Shown here piece after piece: positions 43,049 to 50,348 of a stretch of DNA of 64,000 nt. Position 1 is the first letter of the stretch; each line of letters opens with the position of its first letter. Made by a program: the position numbers and the translations under genes. Source of the DNA: Pasteurella sp049941595 (lineage in GTDB: Bacteria; Pseudomonadota; Gammaproteobacteria; Enterobacterales; Pasteurellaceae); the NCBI GenBank assembly GCA_049941595.1, contig JBNFNA010000006.1, forward strand, positions 24,111 to 88,110. The letters are read 5' to 3'. The notes under the pieces were generated by a model. The model ran no database searches. It was not told the origin of the DNA and saw nothing but the letters and a program-made list of their open reading frames with translations.

Positions 43049-43360
43049 ATGAGCAAACCAGAATTACCAAAAGGATTTAGTGGATTTAGCTGGGCAATCG
43101 CTATTTTCTGCTTACCCATTTTATTATGGCCATTAGCGCTGACGATTTCACCAAACTTACTGAAAAATCCCAATTTAACCGATGGACAACAAACGTTTAT
43201 GTCGATTTTCCTATGGGTTTATCCTTTCTGTTTGGCGATTGTAGCGAGATGGATTTATAAACTACATCAAACGAAAGCAACGTTAGCACGCAATTTATTA
43301 ATCGTAAGTGCGGTCGTTTTTTATGCTATTTTATTCTATGTAGCGACTGGCTTTAATTAG
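43049..43360 (+). CDS. Small membrane protein of unknown function
   Basis: A 103-residue protein with three hydrophobic segments (about 15-35, 50-68 and 80-100) and no recognised catalytic motif. It resembles small uncharacterised Pasteurellaceae membrane proteins (a DUF5389-type entry, from memory). An uptake signal lies in the 3' half (AAGTGCGGT near 43308). Its stop overlaps the end of the convergent glpE gene by 4 bases. The start has GAGGTAT upstream. Confidence 0.75.
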   Translation: MSKPELPKGFSGFSWAIAIFCLPILLWPLALTISPNLLKNPNLTDGQQTFMSIFLWVYPFCLAIVARWIYKLHQTKATLARNLLIVSAVVFYAILFYVATGFN

Positions 43361-43677
43361 CCAGTCACAATAGGCAAACCTTCTCTTTCCCAAGCTTCAA
43401 AACCACCTCTAATGCTATACACTTGTGTATAACCTTGCTCAAGCAAATACATCGCAGCACCACGACTGCTTACACCGTGATAACAAATCACTAAAATTGG
43501 GTGATCATCGTCATTTTCTAATTCAAATTGCCCGTAACTTTCATTAGTTAAATGGAACGCATTTTTAGGATGAGATACTGAAAAATGCATTTCATTACGA
43601 ATATCGACCAATGTCGCCCCTTGTTCTTGCATAAGTGCGAGAGCTTGCGCCGGAGAAACTTCAGAAAATTGTGCCAT
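43357..43677 (-). CDS. glpE: Thiosulfate sulfurtransferase GlpE (single-domain rhodanese)
   Basis: A cytoplasmic rhodanese that moves sulfane sulfur from thiosulfate to cyanide or thiol acceptors in vitro; its physiological role is uncertain. From ATG 43677 (MAQFSEVSPAQALALMQEQG) it has 106 residues, near E. coli GlpE (108). The catalytic Cys is in LVICYHGVSSRGAAMYLLEQGY, with VDIRNEMHFSVSHPKNAFHL before it and FEAWEREGLP at the end. The name comes from the E. coli glpEGR arrangement; here glpR is nearby but glpG is absent. Confidence 0.9.
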   Translation of the reverse strand: MAQFSEVSPAQALALMQEQGATLVDIRNEMHFSVSHPKNAFHLTNESYGQFELENDDDHPILVICYHGVSSRGAAMYLLEQGYTQVYSIRGGFEAWEREGLPIVTG

Positions 43678-43737
43678 AATTAATCCTATCTTTGCTGTAA
43701 AGTTACCCAATATAGCACTTTCCCCACAAAACCCAAA

Positions 43738-43781
43738 AGCTCGTTTTATATCATTTCTAAAGATATTGAGAAGAGCGAGCT
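43738..43781 (-). terminator. Possible hairpin after glpX
   Basis: AGCTCG (43738-43743) pairs with CGAGCT (43776-43781), with an inner ATATC/GATAT pairing. It lies downstream of glpX on the minus strand. The following T-run is weak, so the call is tentative. Confidence 0.35.
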
Positions 43782-43808
43782 AAATTAATTTGCAAATAAT
43801 AAAAACAA

Positions 43809-44822
43809 TTAAGCACCGATAATGCGATAAAGTGCGGTGTCTTTTCTATCTAAATAGTGAACGGATTGAATACGGCGGATAGTGCGAGAACGGCCACGAA
43901 TCAATAAGGTTTCAGTAGTCGCAAGGTTGCCTTTACGGTGAATTCCTTTTAATAAATCGCCGTTGGTAATGCCTGTTGCAGAAAAAACTAAGTTATCATC
44001 ACGCACGAGATCTTCTAGTTTCAGCACTTGATTCACTTCAATTCCCATTTCTTGGCAACGACGAATTTCATCTGCTGCAATAGCTTGGTTTTCTGGGGTA
44101 TTACCTTTGACTTGATGACGAGGTAATAAACGTGCTTGCATTTCACCGCCTAATGCACGAATTGCCGCTGCTGCGACGACACCTTCAGGTGCACCGCCAA
44201 TACCATAAAGCATATCCACACCACCATCAGGTAAACAACATAAAATCGAAGCTGCAACATCACCATCTGGAATAGCTAATACTTTTACACCGAGTTGTTG
44301 CATTTTTGTGATGACCTCTTGATGACGAGGTTTATCTAATGTGATAACAGTTAATTGAGAAAGGAGTTTACCCATTTTGGAAGCGACGCGGCGGAGGTTT
44401 TGTTCTAATGGAAGATTCAGATCAATCATTCCTTTTACTTCTGGCCCCACTACCAATTTTTCCATATACATATCAGGCGCTTTTAAGAAAGTATCTTTTC
44501 CACCAGCGGCTAATACAGATAAGGCATTTGCTTGTCCCATTGCCGTCATTCGAGTGCCTTCGATTGGATCAACAGCGATTGACACTTCTTCGCCTTTTCC
44601 TGAACCTACTTTTTCACCAATATAAAGCATTGGTGCTTTATCAATCTCACCTTCGCCGATAACAATTTCACCGGCCATATCCACTTGGTTTAAGATTAAA
44701 CGCATTGCTTGAACCGCAGCATTGTCTGCTGCATCTTTATCACCACGACCTAACCAAGCAAAACCCGCAAGTGCGGCAGCTTCAGTTACTCTTGAAAATT
44801 CAATCGCTAATGCTCTATTCAT
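43809..44822 (-). CDS. glpX: Class II fructose-1,6-bisphosphatase GlpX
   Basis: GlpX hydrolyses fructose-1,6-bisphosphate to fructose-6-phosphate in gluconeogenesis, using Mn2+. It is 337 residues long from ATG 44822 (MNRALAIEFSRVTEAAALAG), which follows AAAGGA; E. coli GlpX has 336. Landmarks are GEGEIDKAPMLYIGEKVG and VDPIEGTRMTAMGQANALSVLA (metal and substrate site), IPDGDVAAS, and GGAPEGVVAAAAIRALGGEMQARL. It allows growth on glycerol by returning triose phosphate to hexose. It is next to zapB and mioC. An uptake signal lies near the 3' end. Confidence 0.96.
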   Translation of the reverse strand: MNRALAIEFSRVTEAAALAGFAWLGRGDKDAADNAAVQAMRLILNQVDMAGEIVIGEGEIDKAPMLYIGEKVGSGKGEEVSIAVDPIEGTRMTAMGQANALSVLAAGGKDTFLKAPDMYMEKLVVGPEVKGMIDLNLPLEQNLRRVASKMGKLLSQLTVITLDKPRHQEVITKMQQLGVKVLAIPDGDVAASILCCLPDGGVDMLYGIGGAPEGVVAAAAIRALGGEMQARLLPRHQVKGNTPENQAIAADEIRRCQEMGIEVNQVLKLEDLVRDDNLVFSATGITNGDLLKGIHRKGNLATTETLLIRGRSRTIRRIQSVHYLDRKDTALYRIIGA

Positions 44823-45034
44823 TTTATTATCCTTTGCTTTGGTTGATGAAAAATTTGGCGCTATTCTAGCACCTAGCAAACGATTGCGTAATAAAAAATG
44901 AAAAATAATGATAATTTTTTCGAATGAGATAGGAAATTATGCTAAGGTTACAGCGAAATTGTATTCATCTGTTTAACATCAAAGTTAACTAGAGTAGAAT
45001 AAGCAAACTTATTACATTTGTAGAGGAAGCCTTT

Positions 45035-45253
45035 ATGTCTTTAGAAATTTTAGATCAATTAGAAGAAAAAATTAAACAAGCAGTTGAAACTATTCAATTG
45101 CTTCAATTAGAAATTGATGAATTAAAAGAAAAAAATACACAATCACAACAAGCTTATGATGCATTACGCAATGAAAATGAGCACCTCAAAAGTGAACACC
45201 AAAACTGGCAAGAACGTTTACGTTCATTGTTAGGTAAAATTGACAACGTATAA
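45035..45253 (+). CDS. zapB: Cell division protein ZapB
   Basis: A 72-residue all-coiled-coil protein (SLEILDQLEEKIKQAVETIQLLQLEIDELKEKN...). In E. coli ZapB joins ZapA at the Z-ring and links it to MatP at the terminus region. Its length and heptad pattern match ZapB of H. influenzae. It has AGAGGAAG upstream and its own terminator downstream, and is divergent from glpX. Confidence 0.92.
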   Translation: MSLEILDQLEEKIKQAVETIQLLQLEIDELKEKNTQSQQAYDALRNENEHLKSEHQNWQERLRSLLGKIDNV

Positions 45254-45267
45254 TCGATTTTTGCATT

Positions 45268-45290
45268 AAGGCTTAGTTTTTCTAAGCCTT
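45268..45290 (+). terminator. Terminator of zapB
   Basis: A perfect 9-base stem AAGGCTTAG/CTAAGCCTT (45268-45276 with 45282-45290) has a 5-T loop and is followed by A and six Ts. Confidence 0.92.
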
Positions 45291-45308
45291 ATTTTTTGGG
45301 AGGAGTTA

Positions 45309-45752
45309 ATGAAACCAAAAATTTGTATCATTACGGGTAGCACACTAGGTGGTGCAGAATATGTAGCTGAGCATATTGCTGATGTGCTTGAACAACAAGA
45401 CTACACAGTCCGCATAGAACACGGTCCAAGTTTTGAAGAGGTTATCAATGAAAAATGCTGGTTAGTAGTCACTTCAACTCACGGAGCAGGCGAATTACCC
45501 GATAATATTAAGCCATTATTTGAAAAATTGGCTTTTCATTCGAAACCTTTAGCAGATTTACGCTTTGCGGTGATCGGGTTAGGAAATTCTGATTATGACA
45601 CTTTCTGTTATGCGGTAAATCAAGTTGAGCAATTACTTACAGGTAAAGATGCTTTGCAAGTTTGCGATTCTTTAAGAATGGATATGTTACACATTACAGA
45701 TCCTGAGCAAACAGCTGAAGAATGGTTACCTCAATTCACCAATCAATTATAG
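45309..45752 (+). CDS. mioC: FMN-binding protein MioC
   Basis: A flavodoxin-like electron carrier of 147 residues; E. coli MioC supports biotin synthase activity. The FMN phosphate loop is ITGSTLGGAEYVAEHI, and the second FMN loop is VVTSTHGAGELPDNIKP, with the third segment FAVIGLGNSDYDTFCYAV. It directly precedes oriC as in E. coli, where transcription from mioC passes into the origin. Here a hairpin follows its stop. Confidence 0.95.
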   Translation: MKPKICIITGSTLGGAEYVAEHIADVLEQQDYTVRIEHGPSFEEVINEKCWLVVTSTHGAGELPDNIKPLFEKLAFHSKPLADLRFAVIGLGNSDYDTFCYAVNQVEQLLTGKDALQVCDSLRMDMLHITDPEQTAEEWLPQFTNQL

Positions 45753-45767
45753 TTTTTTCCTCTCTAA

Positions 45768-45799
45768 AAATGATATGCTGGCATTTCTGCATATCATTT
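45768..45799 (+). terminator. Terminator of mioC
   Basis: A perfect 11-base stem AAATGATATGC/GCATATCATTT (45768-45778 with 45789-45799) has a 10-base loop and continues into a T-rich tract. It would stop mioC transcription just before the first DnaA box. Confidence 0.85.
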
Positions 45800-45839
45800 T
45801 TTATTCTCTTTTTGTTTGTCATTTAAGCATTCAATCATC

Positions 45840-46215
45840 CGTCTAACTGTGGATAAGTAAGTTGAAAACTGTATAAAAGCTGTTTTTATGCAATGAATAA
45901 AATTTCTTTATTTTTACTCTGTGGATAACTTAGCTTTTTTTACACAAGTTTTTTAATCTAAAAAAGAGAGATCTTAACAGGATAGAATCAGATCTAACTT
46001 ATTCATTTTAAATAGGAAAAAGATCTTAATCACAGATCGTAATGATCTTAATAATAACAATAATAAGATCTCTCTATATAAAAAGATCTTATTTCTATTA
46101 GCAAACGATCCTTTTTCAGATCTCAAGCCATTCTCGATCACAAAATGTTTCTTTCAAGGATCAGCAAATTTCAGTAGAATAGCCAACCAGCAAAATGAAG
46201 GATCAAAAGATCGAA
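45840..46215. other. oriC: Chromosomal replication origin oriC
   Basis: The 492-base gap between mioC and mnmG has no gene, which is the E. coli oriC position. Two perfect DnaA boxes (TTATCCACA read on the minus strand) lie at 45848-45856 and 45920-45928; an 8-of-9 match (TTTTACACA) is at 45938-45946. GATC occurs 13 times between 45970 and 46212 (at 45970, 45991, 46022, 46035, 46044, 46067, 46085, 46107, 46119, 46136, 46159, 46201, 46209). Four of them are in the related context GATCTTA, like the AT-rich 13-mers that unwind. This supports Dam/SeqA control of initiation. Confidence 0.92.
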
Positions 46216-46244
46216 GAATACGAGATAAATTAGTAAAGGTTATT

Positions 46245-48134
46245 ATGTTTTATACTGAAAATTATGATGTGATCGTGATTGGTGGTGGCCACGCAGGAAC
46301 AGAAGCTGCACTCGCACCGGCACGTATGGGGTTAAAAACCCTATTATTAACCCATAATGTAGATACATTGGGTCAAATGTCTTGTAACCCTGCAATTGGT
46401 GGTATTGGAAAAGGTCATTTAGTAAGAGAAATTGATGCAATGGGCGGTTTAATGGCAACTGCTGCTGACCAAGCAGGGATCCAATTTCGTACATTAAACA
46501 GCAGTAAAGGCCCAGCAGTGCGCGCAACACGTGCTCAAGCTGACCGTGTTTTATATCGTCAAGCAGTACGTATTGCTTTAGAAAATCAAGAAAACTTAGA
46601 TATTTTCCAACAAGAAGTCACAGATATTATTTTAGAAGGGGATCGTGTTTCAGGTGTTGAAACCAAAATGGGTCTGAAATTCCGTGCAAAAGCCGTGATC
46701 TTAACAGCAGGGACTTTCTTATCAGGCAAGATCCACATTGGTTTGGAAAACTACACTGGTGGCCGTGCAGGTGATCCAGCATCTGTAATGCTTGCAGATC
46801 GTTTACGTGATCTCAATTTACGAGTGGATCGCTTAAAAACAGGTACACCACCACGTATTGATGCAAGAACCATCGATTTTTCTATCTTAGCAAAACAACA
46901 CGGAGACGAAAAATTACCTGTATTTTCATTTATGGGATCGGTGGATCAACACCCTCGCCAAATTCCTTGTTTTATTACTCATACTAACGAACAAACGCAC
47001 GAAGTGATCCGTAATAACTTGGATCGTAGCCCAATGTATGCGGGAATTATCGAAGGGATCGGCCCACGCTATTGTCCATCGATCGAAGATAAAGTAATGC
47101 GTTTCTCTGAACGCAATTCACACCAGATTTATCTTGAACCTGAAGGCTTAACCAGCAATGAGATCTATCCAAACGGGATCTCAACTAGCTTACCTTTTGA
47201 TGTGCAAATGAAGATCGTGAATTCAATGAAAGGGATGGAAAAAGCGCGCATTATTAAACCAGGTTATGCCATTGAATATGATTATTTTGATCCACGTGAT
47301 CTCAAACCAACTTTAGAAACCAAATCTATCTCGGGTTTATTCTTCGCAGGTCAAATTAACGGAACTACTGGTTATGAAGAAGCGGCTGCACAAGGTTTGT
47401 TAGCGGGGATTAACGCCGGTTTATTTGTACAAGAAAAAGATGCTTGGTTCCCACGTCGTGATCAGGCTTATGTGGGCGTATTAGTTGACGATCTTTGTAC
47501 TTTAGGCACAAAAGAGCCTTACCGAGTGTTTACTTCACGTGCTGAATATCGTTTGTTATTGCGTGAAGACAATGCGGATAGCCGTTTAACACCAATTGCA
47601 CAGGAATTAGGTTTAATAACGGAAGAACGTTGGGCGAGATTTAATCAAAAAATGGAAAATATCGAATTAGAACGTCAACGCTTACGCCAAATTTGGTTGC
47701 ACCCACGTTCAGAACATTTAGAAGAAGCCAACCAAGTGTTAAGTAGCCCATTAGTGCGTGAAGCAAACGGTGAAGACTTATTACGTCGTCCTGAAATAAA
47801 TTATCAAATTTTGACCGCACTTACGCCATTCCAACCAGCAATGGAAGATAAAGAAGCGGTGGAACAAGTGGAAATTGCGATTAAATACCAAGGTTATATT
47901 GAACATCAACAAGAAGAAATTGAGCGTCAAAAACGCCACGAAAATACCGCAATTCCAGCGAATTTTGATTATTCTGCCGTTTCTGGTTTATCTAATGAAG
48001 TGCGTGCGAAATTAGAACAACACCGCCCAGTTTCCATTGGACAAGCTTCACGTATTTCAGGTATTACCCCTGCTGCGATTTCAATTTTATTAGTGAATTT
48101 GAAAAAGCAAGGTATGTTAAAGCGTGGTGAATAA
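46245..48134 (+). CDS. mnmG: tRNA uridine-5-carboxymethylaminomethyl modification enzyme MnmG (GidA)
   Basis: With MnmE it forms cmnm5U at the wobble position of certain tRNAs, using FAD, NADH and methylenetetrahydrofolate. It is 629 residues long, as in E. coli. The FAD motif VIGGGHAGTEAALAPARMG is at the N-terminus. CNPAIGGIGKGHLVREIDAMGG, TGTFLSGKIHIG, the FSGLFFAGQINGTTGYEEAAAQG-type segment and the C-terminal helical MnmE-binding region (RISGITPAAISILLVNLKK) are present. It overlaps rsmG in TAATG. It borders oriC, so its transcription can influence initiation. Confidence 0.98.
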   Translation: MFYTENYDVIVIGGGHAGTEAALAPARMGLKTLLLTHNVDTLGQMSCNPAIGGIGKGHLVREIDAMGGLMATAADQAGIQFRTLNSSKGPAVRATRAQADRVLYRQAVRIALENQENLDIFQQEVTDIILEGDRVSGVETKMGLKFRAKAVILTAGTFLSGKIHIGLENYTGGRAGDPASVMLADRLRDLNLRVDRLKTGTPPRIDARTIDFSILAKQHGDEKLPVFSFMGSVDQHPRQIPCFITHTNEQTHEVIRNNLDRSPMYAGIIEGIGPRYCPSIEDKVMRFSERNSHQIYLEPEGLTSNEIYPNGISTSLPFDVQMKIVNSMKGMEKARIIKPGYAIEYDYFDPRDLKPTLETKSISGLFFAGQINGTTGYEEAAAQGLLAGINAGLFVQEKDAWFPRRDQAYVGVLVDDLCTLGTKEPYRVFTSRAEYRLLLREDNADSRLTPIAQELGLITEERWARFNQKMENIELERQRLRQIWLHPRSEHLEEANQVLSSPLVREANGEDLLRRPEINYQILTALTPFQPAMEDKEAVEQVEIAIKYQGYIEHQQEEIERQKRHENTAIPANFDYSAVSGLSNEVRAKLEQHRPVSIGQASRISGITPAAISILLVNLKKQGMLKRGE

Positions 48135-48766
48135 TGACTAACCTCGAACAACAATTAAGCCAAAAATTAGAAACTTTATTAAAACAGACCGCACTTTCGA
48201 TAACCGATCAACAGAAAGTGCAGTTAGTGAAATTAGTGCTACTACTTCACAAATGGAATAAAGCCTATAACCTTACATCAGTGCGTGATCCAATGGAAAT
48301 GTTAGTCAAACATATTTTAGATAGCGTTGTTGTTAGCCCTTATTTAGAAGGTGAACGTTTTATTGATGTGGGTACTGGCCCAGGGCTACCAGGTTTACCT
48401 TTAGCCATTATTAACCCTGACAAACAATTTGTCTTATTAGATAGTTTAGGGAAACGAATTAGCTTTATTCGTAACGCTGTTCGTGAGCTCGGTTTAAATA
48501 ATGTTGAGCCAGTATTAAGCCGCGTAGAAGAATATCAACCTGAACAATTATTTGATGGTGTATTAAGTCGAGCATTTGCTTCATTAAAAGATATGACTGA
48601 TTGGTGTCAGCATTTACCAAATAAAAATGGTTATTTTTATGCGCTAAAAGGAATATATCATCAAGATGAAGTGAACGAATTGGATAAACAATTTTCAATT
48701 AAAAATATTTACCAATTAAATGTGCCTGAATTGATAGGTGAAAGGAATTTAATTATTGTAAGTTAA
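48134..48766 (+). CDS. rsmG: 16S rRNA m7G527 methyltransferase RsmG (GidB)
   Basis: RsmG methylates N7 of G527 in 16S rRNA with AdoMet; its loss gives low-level streptomycin resistance in several bacteria. It is 210 residues long. The AdoMet loop FIDVGTGPGLPGLPLAIINPD is near 76-96, with LLDSLGKRISFIRNAVRELGL next and SRAFASL later. The N-terminal helical part contains LLHKWNKAYNLTSVRDP. It is translationally coupled to mnmG. In most relatives atpI follows directly; here a fimbrial operon intervenes. Confidence 0.97.
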   Translation: MTNLEQQLSQKLETLLKQTALSITDQQKVQLVKLVLLLHKWNKAYNLTSVRDPMEMLVKHILDSVVVSPYLEGERFIDVGTGPGLPGLPLAIINPDKQFVLLDSLGKRISFIRNAVRELGLNNVEPVLSRVEEYQPEQLFDGVLSRAFASLKDMTDWCQHLPNKNGYFYALKGIYHQDEVNELDKQFSIKNIYQLNVPELIGERNLIIVS

Positions 48767-48933
48767 ATTACATTTTTGTAAATTGTTCATTTTTAGGGAA
48801 ATTAAATAAAATTTTAATTTATTTTATAATCAAATAGATAAAATTATTTTTTTTAATTAAATATTTAGACTGCTTTAAATTGAATAAATTTACAGCAGTC
48901 TTTTTATTTATTTTTATATTAAGGATAAATAAT
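48767..48933 (+). promoter_or_regulatory. Fimbrial operon leader with promoter candidate and hairpin
   Basis: A very AT-rich region with TATAAT at 48825-48830 as a likely -10. A hairpin follows at 48868-48900 (GACTGCT/AGCAGTC ends with an A/T inner stem) and is followed by TTTTTATTTATTTTTAT. The hairpin ends 33 bases before the pilin start, so if the promoter is upstream it is a leader attenuator; if not, it terminates rsmG. No long simple-sequence tract of the hif type is present. Confidence 0.5.
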
Positions 48934-49560
48934 ATGAAAAAGTTAATGATTGCATTAAGCCTAGCGGCTGCATTTAGTGGTTCTGCTTTTGCAGAGGAAA
49001 CTCTTGAATTGGATATTTCAATTCCTGAAAAACAAGTTAATTTTGATCTTGTACCTGTTGTTGATGGAAAAATGGTTTTTGATGGTATGATTTACCCAGA
49101 AACTTGTAGTATTAAAGGTGGCGCTAATCAGCAAATTAATTTACCAAAAATTGGCTCGGGAAGTGTCAAAGGAACTTCATTTGGTGATGCTAGTTTCAGT
49201 ATTTCATTAGAAAATTGTGCTACTCAAGATAGATCCGTAACATTAGAACTAAAACCAGAAGAAGGTTCTGTTACTAAACAAGGTAACTTAAAAAATACAG
49301 CTAAAGACGGTGCGAATGTAGCTATTGAACTAGCTAATAAAGGGGTCAAAATTGATTTAACTAAGAAAGAGCTAGATGCTGGTTTCACTACATTGCCTCA
49401 CGAAACAGTTTTAGCTGGAGAAGTTATTGATTCCATAAATTTAGCTGGCCCTAGTGTCACTACTTATACATTCTCTACTAAATATGTGATTGAAGAAGGA
49501 ACGAAATTAGTTCCTGGTAAAATTCAAGCTACTCTTCCATTCACTATTGTTTATAAATAA
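48934..49560 (+). CDS. Chaperone-usher fimbrial major subunit (pilin)
   Basis: A 208-residue secreted pilin from ATG 48934 (MKKLMIALSLAAAFSGSAFA signal peptide, with AAGGA upstream). The single cysteine pair (YPETCSIKGG and LENCATQ) and the closing FTIVYK with penultimate Tyr are the marks of type 1-like pilins that donate and accept a strand. It is assembled by the chaperone and usher encoded next. A strong hairpin after it would favour pilin over the later genes. The closest characterised fimbria cannot be told from the sequence alone. Confidence 0.9.
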   Translation: MKKLMIALSLAAAFSGSAFAEETLELDISIPEKQVNFDLVPVVDGKMVFDGMIYPETCSIKGGANQQINLPKIGSGSVKGTSFGDASFSISLENCATQDRSVTLELKPEEGSVTKQGNLKNTAKDGANVAIELANKGVKIDLTKKELDAGFTTLPHETVLAGEVIDSINLAGPSVTTYTFSTKYVIEEGTKLVPGKIQATLPFTIVYK

Positions 49561-49575
49561 TTTATAAAACCTATT

Positions 49576-49599
49576 ACTCCCCTATTGTTTTAGGGGAGT
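49576..49599 (+). terminator. Hairpin between pilin and chaperone genes
   Basis: A perfect 9-base stem ACTCCCCTA/TAGGGGAGT (49576-49584 with 49591-49599) has a 6-base loop and is followed by Ts. It probably terminates most transcripts after the pilin gene and lets a fraction continue. Confidence 0.9.
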
Positions 49600-49631
49600 T
49601 TTTTACTTTTTAGTTTGCTAAGGACATATTT

Positions 49632-50339
49632 ATGCTGAAATGGTTATTCGGATTCTTTATTTTACTTTTTACGTTAAGTAGCCAGGCCAATGTTGTTATT
49701 TTAGGTACTCGAATTATTTATGAAGCTGATAAAAAGAATATTTCAGTTCAATTAGAAAATAATGCTAAACGCCCAGCCCTTGTTCAAGCGTGGCTAGATG
49801 ATGGCCGTGCTAATGTTGATCCAAGCACAATTAAATTACCTTTTGTGATTACTCCATCTGTTTCACGTATGGAGGCTAAATCACAGCAAGTGTTGCGTGT
49901 ACGTTATACCGGTGAGCCGCTAGCACAAGATCGTGAAAGTCTTTTCTATTTTAATTTATTTGATATTCCTCCTAAACCGAGCAAAAAAGACTTAGAAAAA
50001 AATCCTAATTATTTGCAGTTTGCAGTGAATAACCGTTTGAAGTTTTTCTTCCGACCAAGCAACTTGCCCTATCCAGTGACTGATGCTTACCAAAAAGTAC
50101 AATGGCAAGTCAGTGGTAAAACGTTGGTGGTGAAAAATCCAACACCTTATCATATTACTTACTTAGCTATCGATCTTAAACAAGGTAGTAAAACTTATAA
50201 AGTGAAAAATGCCGATATGGTTGCCCCTTTTTCTGAAGCAAATTTTGATTTAGCACAGCCTGTCAAAGGCAAAGCTGAAGTGCATTGGCACATTATCAAT
50301 GATTACGGTGGCAAACATTCAGGACAATCAACTTTATAA
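49632..50339 (+). CDS. Periplasmic fimbrial chaperone (PapD family)
   Basis: A 235-residue PapD-like chaperone that folds fimbrial subunits by donating its G1 strand. The signal peptide ends near SSQA/N, followed by VVILGTRIIYEADKKNISVQLENNAKRPALVQAWLDD, whose conserved Arg sits in the cleft. FVITPSVSRMEAKSQQVLRVRYTG and ESLFYFNLFDIPPKP are the strand-donor and FGS/FGL region hallmarks. The second Ig-like domain holds KTLVVKNPTPYHITYLAI. It lies between pilin and usher genes. Confidence 0.94.
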   Translation: MLKWLFGFFILLFTLSSQANVVILGTRIIYEADKKNISVQLENNAKRPALVQAWLDDGRANVDPSTIKLPFVITPSVSRMEAKSQQVLRVRYTGEPLAQDRESLFYFNLFDIPPKPSKKDLEKNPNYLQFAVNNRLKFFFRPSNLPYPVTDAYQKVQWQVSGKTLVVKNPTPYHITYLAIDLKQGSKTYKVKNADMVAPFSEANFDLAQPVKGKAEVHWHIINDYGGKHSGQSTL

Positions 50340-50348
50340 GAGGTAGCA

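Noticed and set aside
48767..48933. Phase-variable simple repeat promoter as in the hif cluster
   Set aside because: The region is AT-rich but has no long TA or other uniform tandem tract.
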